Shown: piece by piece, positions 6,474 through 9,047 of the stretch | Layout of the letters: every line of letters begins with the position of its first letter | Numbering within the stretch: position 1 is the stretch's first letter | Source of the DNA: RBG-16-66-20 sp049651845 | GTDB taxonomy: Bacteria; Pseudomonadota; Gammaproteobacteria; Burkholderiales; SG8-39 | Reading direction: 5' to 3' | NCBI GenBank assembly: GCA_049651845.1 | Contig: JBASCW010000005.1 | Span: 1 to 9,047, forward strand | Length of the DNA stretch: 9,047 nucleotides | The notes under the pieces: generated by a model | Told to the model about the DNA's origin: nothing | The model's input: only the letters and a program-made list of their open reading frames with translations | Databases searched by the model: none | Translations under genes and position numbers: made by a program

Positions 6474-6683
6474 GGCTTGGAGATGCTCGCAGCAAGGCTG
6501 GCACAATCCGCATGTGGACTTCGAAATCCTCGGCGAGATCACGGTTCTTGAGACCGTCGCCTCGGGCCGTGGAATTCTGGATCTCAGGCGCCTGCAGCGG
6601 AGCTACGGCAAGGGTCGTTGGCGTAAGATGAAGGGCTCGGCCCGCATTCGGCTTCGATCCACGCGGCGAAAGCCGCATAACGT
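6465..6683. repeat. 14-bp inverted repeat around a tiny cassette
   Basis: ACGTTATGCGGCTT (6465-6478) is the exact complement of 6670-6683. The left copy contains R' of attC 3 and the right copy contains R'' (GCATAAC) of attC 4. Such R'/R'' complementarity across a cassette is what is expected when a cassette's own attC was split by integration, so it supports 6468-6726 as one mobile cassette. Confidence 0.7.
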
Positions 6684-6690
6684 CGCCTAG
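6514..6690 (+). CDS. Small cassette protein, possibly C-terminally truncated
   Basis: There is no ATG in this frame near the 5' end; the best start is GTG 6514, giving 58 residues. The sequence DFEILGEITVLETVASGRGI followed by a basic RSYGKGRWRKMKG stretch resembles a group of small uncharacterised proteins, roughly 70-80 aa, that I recognise from plasmids and accessory regions. Those continue for some 25 residues past this point. Here the frame ends in TAG 6688-6690 inside attC 4, so the C-terminus seems replaced by the attC. The frame is also open upstream to 6394, without ATG. No Shine-Dalgarno is evident. It may be a degraded gene rather than an expressed one. Confidence 0.5.
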   Translation: MDFEILGEITVLETVASGRGILDLRRLQRSYGKGRWRKMKGSARIRLRSTRRKPHNVA

Positions 6691-6732
6691 CAGCCGCCGC
6701 GCTGGAGCGCGCTGCTGAAGGCAACGTTGGGC
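6675..6732 (+). repeat. attC site 4 (58 bp)
   Basis: R'' is GCATAAC (6675-6681) and R' is GTTGGGC (6726-6732). The stem has CGCGCT (6698-6703), a 2-base loop, and AGCGCG (6706-6711). An outer AGCAG/CTGCT and GCCT/AGGC pairing continues around an unpaired CCGC. R' fits the consensus exactly and R'' is one base off. GCCTAGC at 6685-6691 is an alternative, shorter R''. Confidence 0.75.
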
Positions 6733-6753
6733 CGCTGGGAAACTAGACCGACG

Positions 6754-7203
6754 ATGAAGCCGCGGATTTCCGTCTCAGCCAGATTTTGGCTGGGTGTGGT
6801 AGTGCCGACCGTCGTCCTGGTACTTTTCATTCTGTTCCTGGTTTTCGCAATGGGACGTGGCAGAGGGTTCGCTCCTATGGGTGTGGTTGTCCTGTCGTTT
6901 GTTGCCCTGCCAGCAACAGCGCTCGCCAACTGCTGGGTCTTGTTCGTGAATTGGAGTGGCCGTACCCTCCTGTGTTTCGCGGGTTTCGCGCTGCCACTGT
7001 ACGTGGGTTGCGGAATGGCTGTTTTTGTCGACGGGAGGACCGACGGGGAGAATGTGGGCGCAATCATGCTCGTTCCGTTCTTCACGCTGCTCGGCGTCGG
7101 CACGCGGCACCCGTTCGCGTTCTCTGCAATATGGGCGCTAGGAATGATCGCGTTGGTTCTCCGGGCGCGTGCTCTAACGCACAAGGACGAGGCCGCATTG
7201 TGA
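6754..7203 (+). CDS. Cassette-encoded integral membrane protein, 149 aa
   Basis: No family is recognised. The product is strongly hydrophobic, with about four membrane segments: near 11-33 (FWLGVVVPTVVLVLFILFLV), 41-65, 70-92, and a stretch from about 100 to 138 that could hold one or two. Short charged loops (GRGRG, VDGRTDGEN) lie between them, and the tail is short and polar. It would sit in the inner membrane. ATG 6754 lies 21 bases after attC 4. The same frame opens earlier at a TTG inside the R' box (6727), which I reject. Shine-Dalgarno is weak. The gene stops seven bases before the next R'' box, so it is the only gene of its cassette. Confidence 0.7.
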   Translation: MKPRISVSARFWLGVVVPTVVLVLFILFLVFAMGRGRGFAPMGVVVLSFVALPATALANCWVLFVNWSGRTLLCFAGFALPLYVGCGMAVFVDGRTDGENVGAIMLVPFFTLLGVGTRHPFAFSAIWALGMIALVLRARALTHKDEAAL

Positions 7204-7210
7204 GGACGCG

Positions 7211-7284
7211 GCCCTACCAATCAATCCAGCGGACGCCTATCGGCGCCGCTGATTTCGAACTGACCTGCCCAGGTTCTTAGGGCC
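7211..7284 (+). repeat. attC site 5 (about 74 bp, atypical R')
   Basis: The stem is AGCGG (7228-7232), unpaired A (7233), CGCC (7234-7237), with GGCG (7242-7245) and CCGCT (7246-7250), flanked by AATC/GATT. The outer ends pair well: GGCCCTA (7210-7216) with TAGGGCC (7278-7284). Between the stem and the right box lies an extra small palindrome, ACCTGCCCAGGT (7263-7274). R' therefore reads GTTCTTAGGGC instead of GTTRRRY. The core is clearly attC; whether it still recombines is doubtful. GTTAGGA at 7346-7352 is another possible R'. Confidence 0.65.
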
Positions 7285-7364
7285 AATGCTGCCTGGCTCA
7301 CGCGCCGCCGACGCGATCACGGCGGTTCAAGTGGACCCATCAATCGTTAGGAGGCACATTCCTA

Positions 7365-7607
7365 ATGCTTGGTCGCCGCTTCCCGTTCTTGACCTCCCTC
7401 TGTGTCGGGTTAACGGCTGGTATTGGGTACCCGTTCGTGGATCTTGCGCTCGCTTGCCGCGTGCCAATTTCCGAAGCGTGCGTTTGGGGCAAGGCTTATC
7501 TTCCACTGACTCTCAGCGTAAGCGTAGTGGTTTTGGGTGGCTCAGTAACGGGCTTGCTCTACGCCGTGCTGATATGGCGGCGTCCATCGCGCGGCGATGC
7601 CGACTGA
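7365..7607 (+). CDS. Small membrane protein, 80 aa
   Basis: No family is recognised. There are two hydrophobic segments, about residues 7-28 and 46-70 (TLSVSVVVLGGSVTGLLYAV), joined by a loop containing CRVPISEACVWGKAY with two cysteines. The tail is basic and polar (WRRPSRGDAD). ATG 7365 follows AGGAGG (7349-7354) by ten bases. That ribosome site overlaps GTTAGG, which looks like part of an R' box. It shares a cassette with the next gene, 31 bases downstream, and the two may be translated from one message. Both are membrane proteins, so a joint function is possible but unproven. Confidence 0.65.
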   Translation: MLGRRFPFLTSLCVGLTAGIGYPFVDLALACRVPISEACVWGKAYLPLTLSVSVVVLGGSVTGLLYAVLIWRRPSRGDAD

Positions 7608-7638
7608 CCGGCAATCCGACCGGGCAGAGAACAACACG

Positions 7639-7998
7639 ATGAACAAAATTCTTTTGGCAGCGTTTCTTCCCTCGGCCCGAAGTTTGGTACGCGGCTTTAG
7701 ATTCTGCGCGGCAGCGGTCGCCTTGCATGGGTTGCTCCTTTGGTTTGCTGCTGCCATCAAGCCTTTTTTCCCTGGTGCATTCGATCTGCTTGGGAGCGTT
7801 TTTTTCTGGGTTATATTGGTACCGGCCTTACTTCTCGCCAGCCCTTTTACCTCCATGCTTTGGCACCTTGGATTGATGAATGCGCCTGGCTGGTTCGCAT
7901 GGCCAAAGCCGCTGGGCATTGCACTCGTGTACACGATATGGACTGCGGTACTTTTCGGGCTTGCTCAAGCGGTTCAACGGCGGTCAAGCAAGAATTGA
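7639..7998 (+). CDS. Cassette-encoded membrane protein, 119 aa
   Basis: No family is recognised. Hydrophobic segments lie near 20-40 (FCAAAVALHGLLLWFAAAI), 48-72 (LLGSVFFWVILVPALLLASP) and 92-111 (GIALVYTIWTAVLFGLAQAV), so three membrane passes are likely, with a short basic tail (QRRSSKN). ATG 7639 is chosen because the first residues are typical and the frame is closed soon upstream; the preceding GGGCAGAG is only a fair Shine-Dalgarno. The stop TGA is three bases before the next attC. It is the second gene of a two-gene cassette. Confidence 0.7.
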   Translation: MNKILLAAFLPSARSLVRGFRFCAAAVALHGLLLWFAAAIKPFFPGAFDLLGSVFFWVILVPALLLASPFTSMLWHLGLMNAPGWFAWPKPLGIALVYTIWTAVLFGLAQAVQRRSSKN

Positions 7999-8001
7999 CT
8001 T

Positions 8002-8072
8002 GGCCAACCCATCAATCCACCGGACGCTGCGCGATAAAGCCGCACAGCGCCGGTGATTTCAAGCTTTAGGCC
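8002..8072 (+). repeat. attC site 6 (about 71 bp, atypical R')
   Basis: The stem is CACCGG (8018-8023), unpaired A (8024), CGCTG (8025-8029), with CAGCG (8045-8049) and CCGGTG (8050-8055): 11 perfect pairs around the extrahelical A, flanked by AATC/GATT. GGCC at both ends pairs. R' reads GCTTTAGGC instead of GTTRRRY, and R'' is GGCCAAC. It shares the CATCAATCCA and GATTTC arms with site 5, so the two are closely related. Confidence 0.65.
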
Positions 8073-8096
8073 TATCAACGAAAAGGAGAAATGGCA

Positions 8097-8465
8097 ATGA
8101 AAACGAGTTTTCTGTTTGTATTGGCTGTAATTGCTTTAACGATCGGTGGGTGTGCAGGTACTACACCGATTGAGAATTTGCCATTGCCGCCGGTAACCAC
8201 AATCGAGGGAACTGTCACACAGCTTGATGAGAATGGTTTTACTCTAATGGACGGCTCCGGCTCAATCTTTGTCAAAGCCAAGCTGCCAGGCAACTAAAAT
8301 TTAGGCCTTTCTCTGGATGAGAAAGTGAAAGTGTATGGCAATCTACAAGGCGGCCAGGAAAGAATATTTGACGGATATGTCATTAAGAAATCCTCGGGGG
8401 AGCAGATTATCGTAAGCAATCCGACGCCTCACTTTGGTTTCATTATTCAGAGCGTATTTCAGTAA
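8097..8465 (+). pseudogene. Small OB-fold-like lipoprotein, split by in-frame TAA
   Basis: A lipoprotein signal is clear: MKTSFLFVLAVIALTIGGC with the lipid-bearing cysteine at 19. It leads into TTIEGTVTQLDENGFTLMDG and SGSIFVKAKLPGN, which resembles the small bacterial OB-fold (BOF-type) periplasmic proteins. TAA (8295-8297) interrupts at codon 67, but the same frame continues LSLDEKVKVYGNLQGG and FDGYVIKK to TAA 8463-8465, which is the expected second half of such a fold. A single AAA-to-TAA or similar change explains it. ATG 8097 is preferred over 8091 because AAGGAG (8083-8088) is at better spacing. The region has lower GC than its neighbours, suggesting a different origin. Confidence 0.7.
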
Positions 8466-8511
8466 TGCCACAGAACACCGCCAATCCGTTGGCCGAAAAT
8501 AGGAGAGGTAC

Positions 8512-8730
8512 ATGCGTACAGTATTGACCATTGCTCTATGTGCCCATCTCGGTCTTCTTGCAGGGTGCGCCAGTAACGAACGCATCTATGGCAACATTTA
8601 CGAAGGGCTAAAGACGAGAGAAGCAATTGTTCACCCTTCAACAGAGCAAAAACCGCCTGAGAAATCCATGTCGTATCAAGAGTATGAAGCTGAGTTGAAA
8701 AAGCTGCTGGAAAGCAATGACAAGAAATGA
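8512..8730 (+). CDS. Small lipoprotein, 72 aa
   Basis: A signal peptide with lipobox (MRTVLTIALCAHLGLLAGC, cysteine 19) is followed by ASNERIYGNIYEGL and a charged helical tail, MSYQEYEAELKKLLESNDKK. I do not know its family. It is expected to be anchored in a membrane facing the periplasm. ATG 8512 is preceded by AGGAGAGG (8501-8508). It lies 46 bases after the broken lipoprotein gene, with similar low-GC composition, so the two were probably acquired together and transcribed together. Confidence 0.75.
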   Translation: MRTVLTIALCAHLGLLAGCASNERIYGNIYEGLKTREAIVHPSTEQKPPEKSMSYQEYEAELKKLLESNDKK

Positions 8731-8940
8731 ATACACAACACAAGTTCCGGCCTAACACCTATGAGGCCCCGGCGCGTCAAGAGGTAAAGGATCTCCGGCG
8801 CGAGCGCAGCTCGCGCTGAGGTTCTCGACACCGTTCGTGCTCCTGCTGCTGGGCGGTTACGTTGCGGCCACGGTCGCGGCGTGCTCGAGGCACACTGACA
8901 TCGGTCGAGCGATGCTGGCCACGCGCTCATAGGGCTCCCG
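8731..8940. other. Intergenic stretch with a strong hairpin; possible degenerate attC
   Basis: No convincing gene is present; one + strand frame has a hydrophobic run (FVLLLLGGYVAATVAA) but no start codon. GCGCGAGC (8798-8805) and GCTCGCGC (8809-8816) form a perfect 8-bp stem with a 3-base loop. GCCTAAC at about 8753-8759 fits an R'' box, and GTTCTCG follows the hairpin at about 8822-8828. Together they might be a worn attC closing the lipoprotein unit. The hairpin lacks a T run, so it is not a typical terminator. Confidence 0.35.
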
Positions 8941-9047
8941 TTAGAACGTTGCGGCTGCGCGCCGCGGCACCGAACCTCGGTGGGCGAAGAAGCGCTCGGC
9001 CTCGAACGCCTCGCCGCGCTTGAGCATGAAGAACACGGCCCGGCCGA
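8941..9047 (-). CDS. Possible transposase C-terminus, cut by window edge
   Basis: On the minus strand a frame enters from the right edge and stops at TAA (8943 to 8941). It reads GRAVFFMLKRGEAFEAERFF and then a basic tail. The RAVFFMLKR-x-EAF pattern resembles the extreme C-terminus of several insertion-sequence transposases. Only about 34 codons are visible, so family and completeness cannot be judged. The opposite orientation to the cassettes would fit an inserted element. Confidence 0.4.
   Translation of the reverse strand, partial: GRAVFFMLKRGEAFEAERFFAHRGSVPRRAAATF

Noticed and set aside
5460..8297. Stop-codon reassignment of TAA to explain two split genes
   Set aside because: Other intact genes end at TAA exactly where their domains or cassettes end, so TAA is a normal stop here.
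8466..8511. attC-like site between the two lipoprotein genes
   Set aside because: GCCAA/TTGGC gives only a 5-bp stem and there is no proper R'' or R' box pair; ordinary intergenic sequence is simpler.
8798..8816. Rho-independent terminator
   Set aside because: The stem is strong but is followed by TGAGG, not by a run of T.
1..9047. CRISPR array, tRNA or rRNA
   Set aside because: No regularly spaced identical repeats and no tRNA- or rRNA-like stretch were seen. The repeated palindromes vary in sequence and follow genes, as attC sites do.

Overview
The window is GC-rich proteobacterial DNA, probably beta- or gammaproteobacterial. I infer this from base composition, lipoprotein and operon style, and the presence of an integron-type gene-cassette array; no taxonomic marker gene is present. 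Most of it reads as part of a cassette array, chromosomal or mobile. Genes are almost all on the + strand. They are separated by about 48-86 bp imperfect palindromes that look like attC sites: a RYYYAAC-like R'' box near each stop codon, a stem with an unpaired A after CGG/CG, and a GTTRRRY-like R' box. No integrase gene or attI is in the window; array polarity would put them to the left.

Layout. (1) 1-136: the edge of a preceding unit, ending in a stop codon next to GTTCAAC. (2) About 137-1515: a complete IS110-family, IS1111-group element on the minus strand. It has a 344-aa DEDD transposase, a 15-bp inverted repeat near each end, and a 245-bp structured non-coding 3' region that probably encodes the seek/bridge RNA. 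It sits in or beside an attC-like site, as the IS1111-attC group does. (3) 1570-2323: a cassette with an unrecognised 226-aa protein and a very good attC. (4) 2324-5767: an unusually large, about 3.4-kb unit between two good attC sites. It holds a YCII/DGPF protein, an ECF42-type sigma factor, a glutathione S-transferase, a GFA-domain zinc protein, and a TfoX-N-domain gene broken by an in-frame TAA. Two near-identical promoter motifs, TGTCGAAA-N15-CGTC, lie before the YCII-sigma pair and before the GST gene, so the unit looks like a self-contained sigma-factor regulon. (5) 5768-6473: a pRiA4b ORF-3-like cassette. (6) 6474-6732: a tiny cassette with a 58-codon ORF that has no ATG. (7) 6733-8072: two cassettes encoding three small membrane proteins. 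(8) 8073-8730: a lower-GC segment with two small lipoprotein genes, the first split by an in-frame TAA. (9) 8731-9047: a strong hairpin, then on the minus strand what may be the end of another transposase.

How the parts may work together. The sigma factor probably transcribes its own operon and the GST-GFA-TfoX genes in response to an unknown stress, with glutathione-linked electrophile handling as the likely output. The other cassettes show no promoters I can recognise and would depend on read-through or stay silent. In the IS, the transposase Shine-Dalgarno is perfectly complementary to the inverted-repeat core upstream of it, which suggests a guard against translation from read-through transcripts.
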